A stretch of DNA of 50,271 nucleotides from an uncultured Gardnerella sp. (GTDB lineage Bacteria; Actinomycetota; Actinomycetes; Actinomycetales; Bifidobacteriaceae), in assembly GCA_947292085.1 (NCBI GenBank), contig CAMYPN010000002.1:1-50271 (forward strand), written 5' to 3'. The position numbers and the translations under genes were made by a program. The notes under the pieces are model-generated. The model worked only from the letters and a program-made list of their open reading frames with translations, was not told where the DNA came from and searched no databases. Positions 9,400 through 18,569 of this stretch are shown in pieces; the first letter of the stretch is position 1, and each line of letters opens with the position of its first letter.

Positions 9400-11451
9400 A
9401 TGCTGCGAGAATTTTCTGTAGAGTCTATTCACCCAACTAAAGATGGTGACACAATTTATTCATTGCTTGCCAATAGGGCGATGCATGACCCTCAAGGTTT
9501 AATTGCACAGTGGCAAGATGATGATACTCGTCAATGGCATGATGTTACTGCTGCTGACATGCTTTCAAAGGTTCGTTCGGTAGCAAGAGGATTAATTGCT
9601 CTTGGCGTTACTCATGGATCAAAAGTTGTTATTTATTCAGCAACATGTTATGAGTGGGGTGTTGTCGATTTTGCTTGCGCTTGTATTGGCGCTGTAAGTA
9701 TCCCAATTTATGAAACTGATTCTGCTTTACAAGCTGCTGATATTATTGCGGAAGTGAAGCCAGTAATTGCTTTTGCTGGTGACAGTGAGCATGCGCAATG
9801 TTTAGAGAGAGTCCGTCAAGACAATAAGAAAATTACTCTTAAAGCAGTTTTTAATTTTAAAGCTGGCGGTATTGGTGCTGTAACTGATTTTGGTAAGTCT
9901 GTTGCAGATGAAGAACTTAATAATGCAATCAATGCAGTTCACGCAGATGATTTGTCTACTATTGTTTATACATCTGGCTCAACAGGAAAACCTAAGGGAG
10001 CTATGCTTTCGCATCGCAACTTTACTCATATTGTTTTCGCAGGCTATGATGTTCTAAACGAAATGCTTTATAAACCAAGTCGTTTGCTTTTATTCCTTCC
10101 GTTGGCACATTGCTTTGCGCGCTATATACAGTATGTTGCTATTGGTGCGCACGGAGTTATTGCTTACGTTCCTAATGCGAAGCATTTACTTGCAGATTTG
10201 CGCAGTTTCAAACCTACATATCTTTTGGGAGTTCCACGTGTGTTTGAGAAGGTGTATAACGCAGCATCTCAAAAAGCTGGAGCGGGTATTCGTGGACGTA
10301 TTTTTGCCAAGGCTGTTAAGCATTTCATTAAATGGTCTAAAGACAGCGTAGAAGGTAGATCGCATTCTTTATCAGCGCGTATACATCACAATTTCTATAT
10401 GCGCACTGTAGGATCTTCTATTCGCTCAGCATTGGGTCCTAATTTAGCTTGGCTTGCATGCGGTGGTGCTCCTATTAATGCTGATTTGGCGCATTTCTTC
10501 AATGGTCTTGATGGCATAACTTTTATTCAAGGTTATGGTATGACTGAAACTGCAGCTCCATGTGTTGTTAATTTCGAGCATGCTAATCAAGTTGGTTCTG
10601 TTGGTCGCCCAGGTCCTGGAATTACTATTCGTTTAGCTGATGATGATGAGGTTATGATTAAAGGTCCTAACGTTTTTATGGGCTATTATAATAGGCCTGA
10701 TCTTACTGATGAGGTTCTTGATAAAGATGGATGGCTGCATTCTGGTGATCTTGGTGAAATAGATGATGAAGGATTCCTTTCTATTACTGGTCGTAAGAAA
10801 GATATAATTATCACTGCAGGTGGAAAGAATATTAGTCCAGCTCCTATGGAAAATATTATTTCTCAGTGTCCGCTAGTTTCTCATGCGGTAATAGTTGGTG
10901 ATGGCAAGCCGTTTGTATCTGCTCTTATTGAGCTTGATCCTGATATGGTTCGTTCTTGGCTAAAGAATCAGGGTATGGATACTTCATTATCTATGGAGAA
11001 AGTTGCAAGTAATGATGCTGTTCGCTCTGTTGTGCAACAGTTTATAGATCAGGCGAACAGTACAGTTTCTAGGGCTGAGTCTGTCCGTAAGTTTGTTGTT
11101 TTGAGTGAGGAATTTACTCAAGATAATGGTACTTTGACACCTAGCATGAAAATAGTTCGTCCAAAGATTCTTGCTCGCTACGCAGATATTATTGAAACGC
11201 AGCTGTATGCTCCTAAGCCTAACACTCGTCCACTTCCTGCGACTGTGAAAATATTAGATAAGACTACTGAAACAGTTAAGCAAGCTCAGGAAACGGTTAA
11301 GCAGGCACAAGAGGCTGTTACTCCTCGTGTTCGTCAGGCTTTGGATCAAGCTACCACTCATTTGAAGCATTTTAGTGAAGACTCTTCAGAATTAAATGAA
11401 GATTGTGATAATAATTCTGAATCTGCTGAAGATAATAGTAAACAAAAATAG
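9400..11451 (+). CDS. Long-chain fatty acid-CoA ligase (AMP-binding)
   Basis: This enzyme of the ANL superfamily activates fatty acids with ATP and CoA. The 683-residue chain has the P-loop TSGSTGKPKG at 191-200, the adenylate motif GYGMTETAA near 375, the hinge-region aspartate segment WLHSGDLGEID, and the C-terminal lysine region GRKKDIIITAGGKN. It resembles the FadD15-type long-chain synthetases common in actinobacteria. After the enzyme domain comes a tail of about 70 residues with heptad-like repeats of ETVKQAQ, then acidic residues, probably coiled coil and not needed for catalysis. The gene stands alone and appears to be leaderless. Confidence 0.93.
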   Translation: MLREFSVESIHPTKDGDTIYSLLANRAMHDPQGLIAQWQDDDTRQWHDVTAADMLSKVRSVARGLIALGVTHGSKVVIYSATCYEWGVVDFACACIGAVSIPIYETDSALQAADIIAEVKPVIAFAGDSEHAQCLERVRQDNKKITLKAVFNFKAGGIGAVTDFGKSVADEELNNAINAVHADDLSTIVYTSGSTGKPKGAMLSHRNFTHIVFAGYDVLNEMLYKPSRLLLFLPLAHCFARYIQYVAIGAHGVIAYVPNAKHLLADLRSFKPTYLLGVPRVFEKVYNAASQKAGAGIRGRIFAKAVKHFIKWSKDSVEGRSHSLSARIHHNFYMRTVGSSIRSALGPNLAWLACGGAPINADLAHFFNGLDGITFIQGYGMTETAAPCVVNFEHANQVGSVGRPGPGITIRLADDDEVMIKGPNVFMGYYNRPDLTDEVLDKDGWLHSGDLGEIDDEGFLSITGRKKDIIITAGGKNISPAPMENIISQCPLVSHAVIVGDGKPFVSALIELDPDMVRSWLKNQGMDTSLSMEKVASNDAVRSVVQQFIDQANSTVSRAESVRKFVVLSEEFTQDNGTLTPSMKIVRPKILARYADIIETQLYAPKPNTRPLPATVKILDKTTETVKQAQETVKQAQEAVTPRVRQALDQATTHLKHFSEDSSELNEDCDNNSESAEDNSKQK

Positions 11452-11547
11452 TAGTTTTTAGCTTGAAAGTAAGCTGAGTATGTGTACTATCTTTAGTTGG
11501 TATGTTTTCTGATTTTACTTGTGCTTCTATGTGTTAAGGAGATTTTT

Positions 11548-12033
11548 GTGACTATTCGTACTATTCGAGTAATCCCAGATCCTGTACTTCGTACTACTTG
11601 CGACGAAATACGTGATATTAATGCCTCTGTTAGGCATTTAGTTGAAGATTTACTTGAGACTGTGAATGATCCTGGTCGTGCAGGGCTTTCTGCAAATCAG
11701 ATTGGCGTGAGTTTGCGAGCTTTCTCATACAATATTGATGGTCGTATTGGATATATTCTGAATCCTGTTATTGAGGAGCTCAGCGGAGAGCAGTACGACG
11801 ATGAAGGCTGCTTATCTGTTCCAGGTTTATGGTACAAGACTCGCAGAGCTAATTATGCGCGTGTTCGTGGCATAGATCTTGACGGTAAAGAAATAGTATT
11901 AGAGGGTGAAGGTCTTATGGCGCGCATGTTGCAGCATGAGTGCGATCATCTTGATGGGCATATTTATCTTGATAGACTCGAAAAAGATGTTCGTAAACAA
12001 GCGTTGCGAGATCTGAGAAGTAAAACGCGTTAA
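11548..12033 (+). CDS. def: Peptide deformylase
   Basis: Deformylase removes the formyl group from the N-terminal methionine of new proteins. The 161-residue product shows all three family motifs: motif 1 as GLSANQIG (usually GxAAxQ), motif 2 EGCLSVP with the metal-binding cysteine, and motif 3 QHECDHLDG with the HExxH-type metal ligands. The GTG at 11548 is chosen because AAGGAG lies seven bases upstream; a longer reading frame from 11497 would add 17 hydrophobic residues not seen in the family. A strong terminator follows. Confidence 0.94.
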   Translation: MTIRTIRVIPDPVLRTTCDEIRDINASVRHLVEDLLETVNDPGRAGLSANQIGVSLRAFSYNIDGRIGYILNPVIEELSGEQYDDEGCLSVPGLWYKTRRANYARVRGIDLDGKEIVLEGEGLMARMLQHECDHLDGHIYLDRLEKDVRKQALRDLRSKTR

Positions 12034-12086
12034 TTTTTACTATTTTGTTTTAATCGCTTTTTAGTCTCGTTTTTATTAATTTATTC

Positions 12087-12130
12087 AGTCAGTGTTGCTG
12101 CCGTGTTTTGCGGTAACAACACTGACTTTT
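12087..12130 (+). terminator. Intrinsic terminator after def
   Basis: A long stem (12087-12103 with 12111-12127, outer ten pairs AGTCAGTGTT/AACACTGACT perfect) is followed by a T-run. It separates def from the rpsB promoter. Confidence 0.9.
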
Positions 12131-12147
12131 TAGTAGTGCTCTTCTGG

Positions 12148-12153
12148 TATAAT
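12148..12153 (+). promoter_or_regulatory. rpsB promoter (-10)
   Basis: A consensus TATAAT, with G-rich TGG just before it, forms an extended -10. The -35 is poor and would overlap the def terminator. The predicted start near 12160 coincides with the first leader helix. Confidence 0.7.
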
Positions 12154-12159
12154 CAACAT

Positions 12160-12352
12160 TCGCGTGTCAATTTTGAGCATGAGTATTGTCGCGTTATATG
12201 ATTGCTCGCTTTTTATTGTCTATCAGACACGCAAATACGCGCCATGTACGCGTCCGTTCGTGTCGGTCGGCTTGGGTTTTATACGTAAGTTAAACCAAGT
12301 TGCATGCGAACAGACATGGCCAGGCAAGAACCGACAAGAAAGGTATATAGAT
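12160..12352 (+). ncRNA. Structured 5' leader of rpsB, candidate autoregulatory element
   Basis: About 190 untranslated bases precede rpsB. Helix P1 pairs GCGTGTC (12162-12168) with GACACGC (12226-12232). Inside it GAGCA (12175-12179) pairs with TGCTC (12203-12207). A second domain is closed by TGTCGGT (12261-12267) and ACCGACA (12330-12336), directly upstream of the rpsB ribosome binding site. Within it CTTGG..TTT (12271-12279) pairs with AAACCAAG (12292-12299). The layout suggests feedback control by S2 as known in other bacteria, but no named leader family is recognised. Confidence 0.55.
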
Positions 12353-13171
12353 ATGGCACAGATTACCATGAGCGAAATGCTGAAGGCTGGTTTGCACTTC
12401 GGTCATCAGACTCGTCGCTGGAATCCAAAGATGAAGCAGTTCATTCTTACTCAGCGCAATGGTATTCATATCATCAATTTGTTCAAGTCACTCGACATGA
12501 TTGACAAGGCTTACGATTTCATTAAGCAGACTGTTGCTCACAACGGTACTGTTTTATTCGTAGGCACTAAGAAGCAGGCTCAGGAAGCTGTTCAGAATCA
12601 AGCAACTCGCGTAAACATGCCTTATGTTAGCGAACGTTGGCTTGGTGGTATGTTGACAAACTTCCAGACCGTTTCCACTCGCGTAAAGCGCTTGAAGGAA
12701 CTTGAAGAAATGGACTTCAGCGATGTGCGTGGATCCGGATTAACTAAGAAGGAGCTTTTGCTTCTTGAGCGTGAGAAGGATAAGCTTTCGAAGCAGCTCG
12801 GCGGTATTCGTAACATGAACCGTACGCCTTCCGCTATGTTCGTGGTTGACATCAACAAGGAAGCTTTGGCTGTTGAAGAAGCTCATAAGCTTGGTATTCC
12901 TGTTATAGCTATTGTTGATACAAACACTGATCCTGAAGCTGTTGAGTATCCAATTCCAGCTAATGACGATGCAATTCGCGGCGTTGAACTTCTTACCAGC
13001 TTGATGGCTGATGCTGTGGCTGAAGGTTTGCTTGAGCATGCTGGCAAGGGTGCTAAGGCTGATGGTGCTGAGGCACAGCCAATGGCAGCTTGGGAGAAGG
13101 AACTTCTTACCAAGGAAGGTGAAGCTGAGGCTGAGCCTGCTAAGGAAGAGAAGTCTGAAGCAAAGGCCTGA
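12353..13171 (+). CDS. rpsB: 30S ribosomal protein S2
   Basis: S2 binds late to the small ribosomal subunit near the mRNA channel. The 272-residue product starts [27 protein letters not shown] and includes the family segments [19 protein letters not shown] and [13 protein letters not shown] Lys/Glu/Ala-rich tail of about 40 residues is typical for actinobacteria. The ATG at 12353 is chosen for family homology and the AGAAAGG site just upstream; the frame is open further back, but that part is the structured leader. Codon use is richer in C- and G-ending codons (AAG, AAC, TTC) than most neighbours, as expected for high expression. tsf follows after 99 bases. Confidence 0.97.
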   Translation: MAQITMSEMLKAGLHFGHQTRRWNPKMKQFILTQRNGIHIINLFKSLDMIDKAYDFIKQTVAHNGTVLFVGTKKQAQEAVQNQATRVNMPYVSERWLGGMLTNFQTVSTRVKRLKELEEMDFSDVRGSGLTKKELLLLEREKDKLSKQLGGIRNMNRTPSAMFVVDINKEALAVEEAHKLGIPVIAIVDTNTDPEAVEYPIPANDDAIRGVELLTSLMADAVAEGLLEHAGKGAKADGAEAQPMAAWEKELLTKEGEAEAEPAKEEKSEAKA

Positions 13172-13270
13172 TAAGCTAAGATTCATTCAGTAAAGCTGTG
13201 TTAATCGTATTGCTTATTTTTAGTACGTTTGCATCTTTACTGTGAATCATATTGATATGAGGAGAACAAA

Positions 13271-14122
13271 ATGGCAGCAATTACTGCAGCGTTGATCAAG
13301 CAGGTGCGTGAAGAAACTGGCGCCGGCATGATGGACGTTAAAAAAGCTCTTACTGAAGCTGAAGGCGACGTTGCTCGCGCTAAGGAGATTATCCGCGCTA
13401 AGGGTATTCAGGCCGCTGGTAAGCGTGAAGGCCGAAAGGCTCAGGAAGGCACCATCGCTTCTAAGGTTGTAAAGTCCGATGAAGGCGAAACCGGTTACGC
13501 AGTTGAAGTGAACTCTGAAACTGACTTTGTTGCTAAGACTCCAAAGTTTGTTGAGTTCTCTGAAACTGTTCTTAACCATGCTATTGATGCTTCTGCTTCC
13601 ACTGCGGAAGAAGTTTTAGCAGCTAAGGCTGGAGATGCAACCGTTAAGGAAGCTGTTGAAGAAGCAGCTGCCTTGTTCGGTGAGCACGTCAAGGTTGGCC
13701 AGGTTGCTAAGGTAAGCGGTCCACACGTTGAGATTTATGCTCATAAGAAGTCCGTGGAGTTGCCTCCAAGCATCGTGTCCATGATTGCTACTGATGAAGC
13801 TGGCGCTAAGGTCGCTCATGAAGCTGCTTTGCAGATTTCCGCTATGGGTGCTCAGTGGCTTCGTCGCGAAGATGTTCCAGAGGAAGTTTTGGAATCTGAG
13901 CGTCGTGTTGCTACCGAGAAGTCCTTGGCTGAAGGCAAGCCAGAGAAGATTGTTCCAAAGATTGTTGAAGGCCGTATGAATGCCTTCTTCAAGGAAACTG
14001 TGCTTCTCGAGCAGGCTTACGTAAAGGATCCTTCCAAGAGCGTTGGTGACTTGTTCAAGGAAGTTGGCGGTACCGCTTTGGCTTTCGCTCGTCTTGAGGT
14101 TGGCAAGGGTGCTGCTGAATAA
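13271..14122 (+). CDS. tsf: Elongation factor Ts
   Basis: EF-Ts recycles EF-Tu by promoting GDP release. The 283-residue protein has the N-terminal UBA-like domain, the signature VREETGAGMMDVKKALTEA, the core motif SETDFVAKTPKF, and the usual two-part dimerisation region. The start has a good GAGGAGA site. It is the usual rpsB partner, probably transcribed with it, and is closed by an intrinsic terminator. Codon choice matches rpsB. Confidence 0.97.
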   Translation: MAAITAALIKQVREETGAGMMDVKKALTEAEGDVARAKEIIRAKGIQAAGKREGRKAQEGTIASKVVKSDEGETGYAVEVNSETDFVAKTPKFVEFSETVLNHAIDASASTAEEVLAAKAGDATVKEAVEEAAALFGEHVKVGQVAKVSGPHVEIYAHKKSVELPPSIVSMIATDEAGAKVAHEAALQISAMGAQWLRREDVPEEVLESERRVATEKSLAEGKPEKIVPKIVEGRMNAFFKETVLLEQAYVKDPSKSVGDLFKEVGGTALAFARLEVGKGAAE

Positions 14123-14160
14123 GCATCGCTTATAATAAGAATCAAATCTGGTTCTTAATT

Positions 14161-14200
14161 AAATGAGCTATGTGCAATCTTTGCGCGTAGCTCATTTTTT
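14161..14200 (+). terminator. Intrinsic terminator after tsf
   Basis: A perfect ten-pair stem AAATGAGCTA/TAGCTCATTT (14161-14170 with 14188-14197) is extended inward by TGTGCA/TGCGCG and followed by T residues. Confidence 0.9.
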
Positions 14201-14280
14201 ATATTTGTGTTTTAGGTGTCGTTGTTGACGGATACCATAGCAATGATATGCTTGCATTCGCTGTGAGGACTGGAGGATCT

Positions 14281-15030
14281 ATGACTATCGCACAAGCGGA
14301 GGAAAGCAAGTCCCGTAGAGTGTTATTAAAACTTTCGGGAGAAGCATTTGGTGGTGGAGCTGTTGGCATTGATACTCATGTGATTCGTAGAATCGCTGGT
14401 GAGATTGTTACTGCAGTGCAGCAGGGTGTTCAAGTTGCTATCGTTGTTGGTGGCGGTAATTTCTTCCGTGGTGCTGAGTTACAGCAGGCTGGTATAGATC
14501 GTAGCCGCGGCGATTATATGGGAATGCTCGGCACTGTTATGAACTGTCTTGCACTTCAAGATTTTCTTGAGCAAGCTGGCCAGGCAACTCGCGTACAAAC
14601 TGCTATTACAATGGGGCAAGTAGCTGAACCGTATATTCCGTTGAAAGCAATTCGGCATCTTGAAAAAGGTCGTGTAGTTATTTTTGGTGCCGGTGCAGGT
14701 ATGCCATACTTCTCTACAGATACTGTATCTATTCAGCGTTCTTTGGAAATTCACTGTGATGAAGTTCTCATGGGCAAGAATGGTGTTGATGGAGTTTATA
14801 GTGCGGATCCTCGTAAAGATTCAAATGCTAGAAAATTTGTCACACTTAGCTACAATAAAGCTCTTGTTGATGGTTTAGCTGTTATGGATGCTTCTGCTCT
14901 TTCTATGGCTAGAGATAATAAGCAGAAGATTCGAGTATTTGGTTTGGAAGGCGATGGTAATGTTACAAGCGCACTGATTGGTAAACAAATTGGTACTCTT
15001 GTATCCGATGCTGAACCTACATTTGCTTAA
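14281..15030 (+). CDS. pyrH: Uridylate kinase
   Basis: UMP kinase converts UMP to UDP for pyrimidine nucleotide synthesis. The 249-residue hexameric-type enzyme has the amino acid kinase fold with KLSGEAFGG near the N-terminus, [11 protein letters not shown] for phosphate binding, and the late segment [14 protein letters not shown]. The ATG at 14281 follows GGAGG closely; a second in-frame ATG at 14248 would add 11 unrelated residues. Order pyrH-frr-cdsA is widespread in bacteria. Confidence 0.95.
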   Translation: MTIAQAEESKSRRVLLKLSGEAFGGGAVGIDTHVIRRIAGEIVTAVQQGVQVAIVVGGGNFFRGAELQQAGIDRSRGDYMGMLGTVMNCLALQDFLEQAGQATRVQTAITMGQVAEPYIPLKAIRHLEKGRVVIFGAGAGMPYFSTDTVSIQRSLEIHCDEVLMGKNGVDGVYSADPRKDSNARKFVTLSYNKALVDGLAVMDASALSMARDNKQKIRVFGLEGDGNVTSALIGKQIGTLVSDAEPTFA

Positions 15031-15109
15031 AACGAAATTTGCGTAGCATTTGAATATTGTAATTTCGTAAATTATATTGTGAAAATTGACTGATGACAGG
15101 AGAACACAC

Positions 15110-15664
15110 ATGTCAGGTATTATTGACCAGGCTCGTGAACAGATGAATAAGTCTGTTGAAGCTACTAAGGAAAATTTTGTTGGTATTAGAACTGGTCGTG
15201 CTAATCCTGCATTACTTAACGGCATTATGGTAGATTACTATGGTGCTCCAACACCAATTAAAGCTGTTGCTTCTATTGGAGTTCCAGAGCCTCGTACGCT
15301 TTCTGTCACTCCTTTTGACGCTTCGCAGGCTAACGCTGTTGAGAAAGCTATACGTGACTCTGATTTGGGTGTAAGTCCAAATCGTGACGGCAATGTTATT
15401 AGAGTAACAATGCCAGAACTTACAGAAGAACGTCGTAAAGAGTACGTTAAACTCGCTAAGCTTAAGGCTGAAGAAGGCAAGGTTGCTGTTCGTAATATTC
15501 GTCGTAAGGCTAAGGAAAATATCGACAAGTCTGTTAAAGATGGCGATATGGGCGAAGATGAAGGCGATCGTTTACAGAAGGATCTCGATAAGCTTACTAA
15601 GCAAATCACTGATTCCTTAGATTCTCTGCTTGAAGGTAAGCAGAAAGAAATTATGGAAGTCTGA
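15110..15664 (+). CDS. frr: Ribosome recycling factor
   Basis: RRF, with EF-G, splits the post-termination ribosome. The 184-residue product has the family length and the signatures GRANPALL, DYYGAPTPI and VRNIRRKAKENIDK. Its start has a clear AGGAGA site eight bases upstream; a reading frame from 15086 is discarded. It lies 79 bases after pyrH and 42 before cdsA, probably one transcript. Confidence 0.96.
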   Translation: MSGIIDQAREQMNKSVEATKENFVGIRTGRANPALLNGIMVDYYGAPTPIKAVASIGVPEPRTLSVTPFDASQANAVEKAIRDSDLGVSPNRDGNVIRVTMPELTEERRKEYVKLAKLKAEEGKVAVRNIRRKAKENIDKSVKDGDMGEDEGDRLQKDLDKLTKQITDSLDSLLEGKQKEIMEV

Positions 15665-15706
15665 TTTTAGTAAGATCTCCTATAAGTATTAATAAATGGG
15701 TGTTGT

Positions 15707-16732
15707 ATGAATCAACTTAATCATGATGATATAAGTGCGAAAAATGAATTAGTTAATGATAACTCCAGTAAGCTAGCTTCTGCTGAGTTATCGTCGCAAA
15801 AGAATTCTTACAACGCCCATGAAACATTAGATGATATTAATCGTCGTACAGGTCGCAATATGCCTCAAGCTATTGCGACTGCTGTAGTTTTAATTGCGGT
15901 TATTGTTGGATGCTTGCTTATTAGTACTGATGCTTTTGTTGTGCTGCTGTCTGTTTTTATGGTATTAGCACTTTGGGAATTGCATGTAGATTTTGCAACT
16001 ATAGGATTACATATTCCTTTCGTTGTTTTATCTTTATGCTCTTTATCAACAATATTCGCAACATACTACGCTAAATGGCATGCTGTAGCAATGGCTAGTG
16101 GTATTGCGGCTTCTTTGCTGTTGGCTGTTATTGCTGCAACTCTTAGTAGTACTGTATCTGCTAGAACTATGCAGGCTGTTGAGAAAAAATTACAGAGAAC
16201 TTCTACTTTTGATTTAGAGCGCAATACTCTTACTAATATGTCTGCTTCTCTGTTTGTTGTTTTATATATACCTCTTCTTGCGTCTTGTCTAATTCTTACC
16301 TTAACGGATACTAAATATTCTATGGCACATGCCATGCTGCTAGTGTTTTTACCTGCTTTAAGTGATACAGGCGGATTATTTGCTGGTGCGTGGCTTGGCA
16401 AGCATAAGCTTTCTCCGAGAATTTCTCCTAAAAAGTCAGTTGAGGGTTTGCTTGGCTCAATGTTTTTGGCGATTATAGGAGCTTATGCTATTGTCGCCGG
16501 ATTCTACGGTAATAGTTGGTTATCGTATTGGTGGATTCCATTCGTTATGGGTGCTCTTTCCGGCGTAGTTGGAACTTTTGGAGACTTATGTGCTTCTATG
16601 CTTAAGCGTGATATTGGCATTAAGGACATGGGTCATTTACTTAAGGGTCATGGCGGGGTATTAGATCGCGTAGATTCTATTCTTCTTTGTAGCCCAGTTC
16701 TTATGGTTTTGCTTGGATTTGCAAAACTGTAA
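15707..16732 (+). CDS. cdsA: Phosphatidate cytidylyltransferase
   Basis: CdsA makes CDP-diacylglycerol, precursor of all phospholipids, in the membrane. The 341-residue protein has a soluble Asn/Ser-rich N-terminus of about 60 residues, then roughly eight hydrophobic spans. The C-terminal signature is clear: SMLKRDIGIKDMGHLLKGHG followed by GVLDRVDS. The ribosome binding site (GGGTGTTGT) is weak. Its product feeds the PgsA-like enzyme 1.8 kb downstream. Confidence 0.93.
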   Translation: MNQLNHDDISAKNELVNDNSSKLASAELSSQKNSYNAHETLDDINRRTGRNMPQAIATAVVLIAVIVGCLLISTDAFVVLLSVFMVLALWELHVDFATIGLHIPFVVLSLCSLSTIFATYYAKWHAVAMASGIAASLLLAVIAATLSSTVSARTMQAVEKKLQRTSTFDLERNTLTNMSASLFVVLYIPLLASCLILTLTDTKYSMAHAMLLVFLPALSDTGGLFAGAWLGKHKLSPRISPKKSVEGLLGSMFLAIIGAYAIVAGFYGNSWLSYWWIPFVMGALSGVVGTFGDLCASMLKRDIGIKDMGHLLKGHGGVLDRVDSILLCSPVLMVLLGFAKL

Positions 16733-16765
16733 TATATTTATTTTTTATCAATCATGGGCTAATAC

Positions 16766-16771
16766 TAGAAT
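16766..16771 (+). promoter_or_regulatory. -10 element of a leaderless start for lgt
   Basis: TAGAAT ends seven bases before the ATG at 16779, with TTTGCCC between and no Shine-Dalgarno sequence. The -35 is weak. Confidence 0.55.
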
Positions 16772-16778
16772 TTTGCCC

Positions 16779-17684
16779 ATGTATCTCGCTTATATTCCTT
16801 CGCCGAGCTTTTCAAAGTTTTCTATCGGCCCAATTACTATTCGTTGTTATGCACTAGCTATACTTCTTGGTATTGCTGTTGCTATGTATATTATTTCTCG
16901 CCGTTGGAAACGATGTGGCGGCAGTTTCGATCAGATTATTGATCTTTCTTTAGTAAGTATTCCTTTTGGCATTATTGGTGCTCGTTTATACCATGTGATT
17001 ACAACTCCTGAACGTTTCTTTGGTTCTCATGGAGATTTTTTCGAAATATTTCGTATTTGGAATGGCGGCTTAGGTATTTGGGGTGGCATTGTTTTAGGTG
17101 CATTGGCTGCATGGTTCTGGTGCATGCATAAACATTATCCTACTGCTTTGTTAGCTGATGCTGCAGCTCCTGCGTTGCTTATAGCGCAGGGCATAGGTCG
17201 TTTAGGCAATTGGTTTAACCAAGAGCTTTATGGTGCTCCTACAACTCTTCCTTGGGGATTGAAGATAAATAATACGGGTAGCGCTATCGGTAATTTTGAG
17301 AGTTGCTACGATGGTTCTACTTGTCCTGCTGGAACTCTTTTCCATCCAACTTTTTTGTACGAAATGATATGGAATTTTGTTGGTGCAGCTTTGCTTATTG
17401 GATTCGGTAAAATGCTTTCTGAACGTTTGAAAGCTGGTTCAATATTTGTTCTGTATGTGATTTGGTACACTGCTGGAAGAGCGTGGATTGAAGCGTTGCG
17501 TATTGATTTTTCGCATCTTTTCTTGGGTGTGAGAATTAATGTGTGGGTTTCTATCATCGTGTTTATTCTTTCGGTATTTGTTTTTGCTTATTTGCAGAAG
17601 AGTAAACAAACTCGCAGTGAGCTTTCTAAAAAACTTATTGATATTACATCTGATGAGATGGAAATTCAGCGTCAATCAAAATAA
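16779..17684 (+). CDS. lgt: Prolipoprotein diacylglyceryl transferase
   Basis: Lgt moves diacylglycerol from phosphatidylglycerol to the lipobox cysteine of prelipoproteins. The 301-residue integral membrane protein starts MYLAYIPSPSFSKFSIGPI, typical of bifidobacterial homologs. It carries RIWNGGLGIWGGI and the signature GRLGNWFNQELYG. Seven or so membrane spans are visible. The reading frame extends back into cdsA, but homology and the -10 position place the start at 16779. Its substrates would include the binding lipoprotein at 33044-33877. Confidence 0.93.
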   Translation: MYLAYIPSPSFSKFSIGPITIRCYALAILLGIAVAMYIISRRWKRCGGSFDQIIDLSLVSIPFGIIGARLYHVITTPERFFGSHGDFFEIFRIWNGGLGIWGGIVLGALAAWFWCMHKHYPTALLADAAAPALLIAQGIGRLGNWFNQELYGAPTTLPWGLKINNTGSAIGNFESCYDGSTCPAGTLFHPTFLYEMIWNFVGAALLIGFGKMLSERLKAGSIFVLYVIWYTAGRAWIEALRIDFSHLFLGVRINVWVSIIVFILSVFVFAYLQKSKQTRSELSKKLIDITSDEMEIQRQSK

Positions 17685-17713
17685 AGTTTTATGCTGTAGT
17701 CTCTTGTATTTCT

Positions 17714-17719
17714 TAGAAT
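17714..17719 (+). promoter_or_regulatory. -10 element of a leaderless start for rpe
   Basis: TAGAAT is followed by seven bases (GGAACCC) and then ATG at 17727. No ribosome binding site is present. Confidence 0.6.
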
Positions 17720-17726
17720 GGAACCC

Positions 17727-18392
17727 ATGAATATACAAATAGCACCTAGTATTCTTTCCGCAGATTTTTGCAATCTTGAGCGAGATCTTGTTGCGATTTC
17801 AAATGCGGATCTTGTTCACGTTGATGTGATGGACCACCACTTTGTACCGAACTTAACTTTAGGCGAACCTATTGTTAAGCGTATTTGTGAAGTTACAGAT
17901 TTGCCTGTTGACGTGCATCTTATGATTGAGGATCCTGACCGTTGGGCTCCTGAGTACGCGAAGCTTGGAGCTGATTCTGTAAGCTTCCATATGGGAGCCA
18001 CTCATGCTCCTGTGCGTTTAGCTCGTCAGTTGCGTTCTATGGGTTGCAAAGCATGTTTTGCTGTGCGTCCTGCAGAACCTGTGGAACCTATTTTCGACAT
18101 TCTTGACGAATTTGACATGGTTCTTATTATGACCGTTGAGCCAGGTTTTGGTGGTCAGAAGTTTTTGAGTAATCAGATGAATAAGGTTCGTCGTTTGCGT
18201 GACGAAATTACTCGTCGTGGATTGCAGACTCATATTCAGGTTGATGGAGGAGTTAGCCCTTCGACTGCAGCAACGGTTGCTGAAGCTGGCGCTGACGTGC
18301 TAGTTGCAGGATCTGCAGTTTACGGAGCTGAAAGCCCATCTGAGGCTATTGAGACTATTCGTCAAACTGCTCAAGCCGCTTGGCGTGCATAG
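17727..18392 (+). CDS. rpe: Ribulose-phosphate 3-epimerase
   Basis: Rpe interconverts ribulose 5-phosphate and xylulose 5-phosphate; in bifidobacteria xylulose 5-phosphate is a substrate of the phosphoketolase pathway. The 221-residue TIM barrel has the signatures IQIAPSILSADF, LVHVDVMDHHFVPNLT with metal-binding His and Asp, VDVHLMIEDP, MTVEPGFGGQKF and QVDGGV. An ATG nine bases upstream (17718) overlaps the -10 element, so 17727 is preferred. A terminator follows. Confidence 0.95.
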   Translation: MNIQIAPSILSADFCNLERDLVAISNADLVHVDVMDHHFVPNLTLGEPIVKRICEVTDLPVDVHLMIEDPDRWAPEYAKLGADSVSFHMGATHAPVRLARQLRSMGCKACFAVRPAEPVEPIFDILDEFDMVLIMTVEPGFGGQKFLSNQMNKVRRLRDEITRRGLQTHIQVDGGVSPSTAATVAEAGADVLVAGSAVYGAESPSEAIETIRQTAQAAWRA

Positions 18393-18399
18393 TTTTTTT

Positions 18400-18434
18400 A
18401 AATCGGGGGCATTTGTAATGTCCCCGATTTTGTA
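18400..18434 (+). terminator. Intrinsic terminator after rpe
   Basis: AAATCGGGGG (18400-18409) pairs with TCCCCGATTT (18421-18430), extended inward by CAT/ATG; a short T-rich end follows. Confidence 0.8.
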
Positions 18435-18569
18435 CTTTCTGATTATTTAGATTGTGCAGTATTTTATTTTGAATGTGGGTTTCTGCTGTAAGTTAGTTGG
18501 ATTGATTGTAGTGCTATAGCATGTACAATGGCAGTATTAGACGCGTTACGGTGCATTGGAGGACTTTTT

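Noticed and set aside
12164..12352. 63-codon N-terminal extension of rpsB
   Set aside because: S2 homologs start at MAQITM, the ribosome binding site lies before 12353, and the upstream bases form paired leader helices.
12740..13186. Minus-strand frame of 148 codons inside rpsB
   Set aside because: Opposite-strand shadow of a strongly biased coding sequence.
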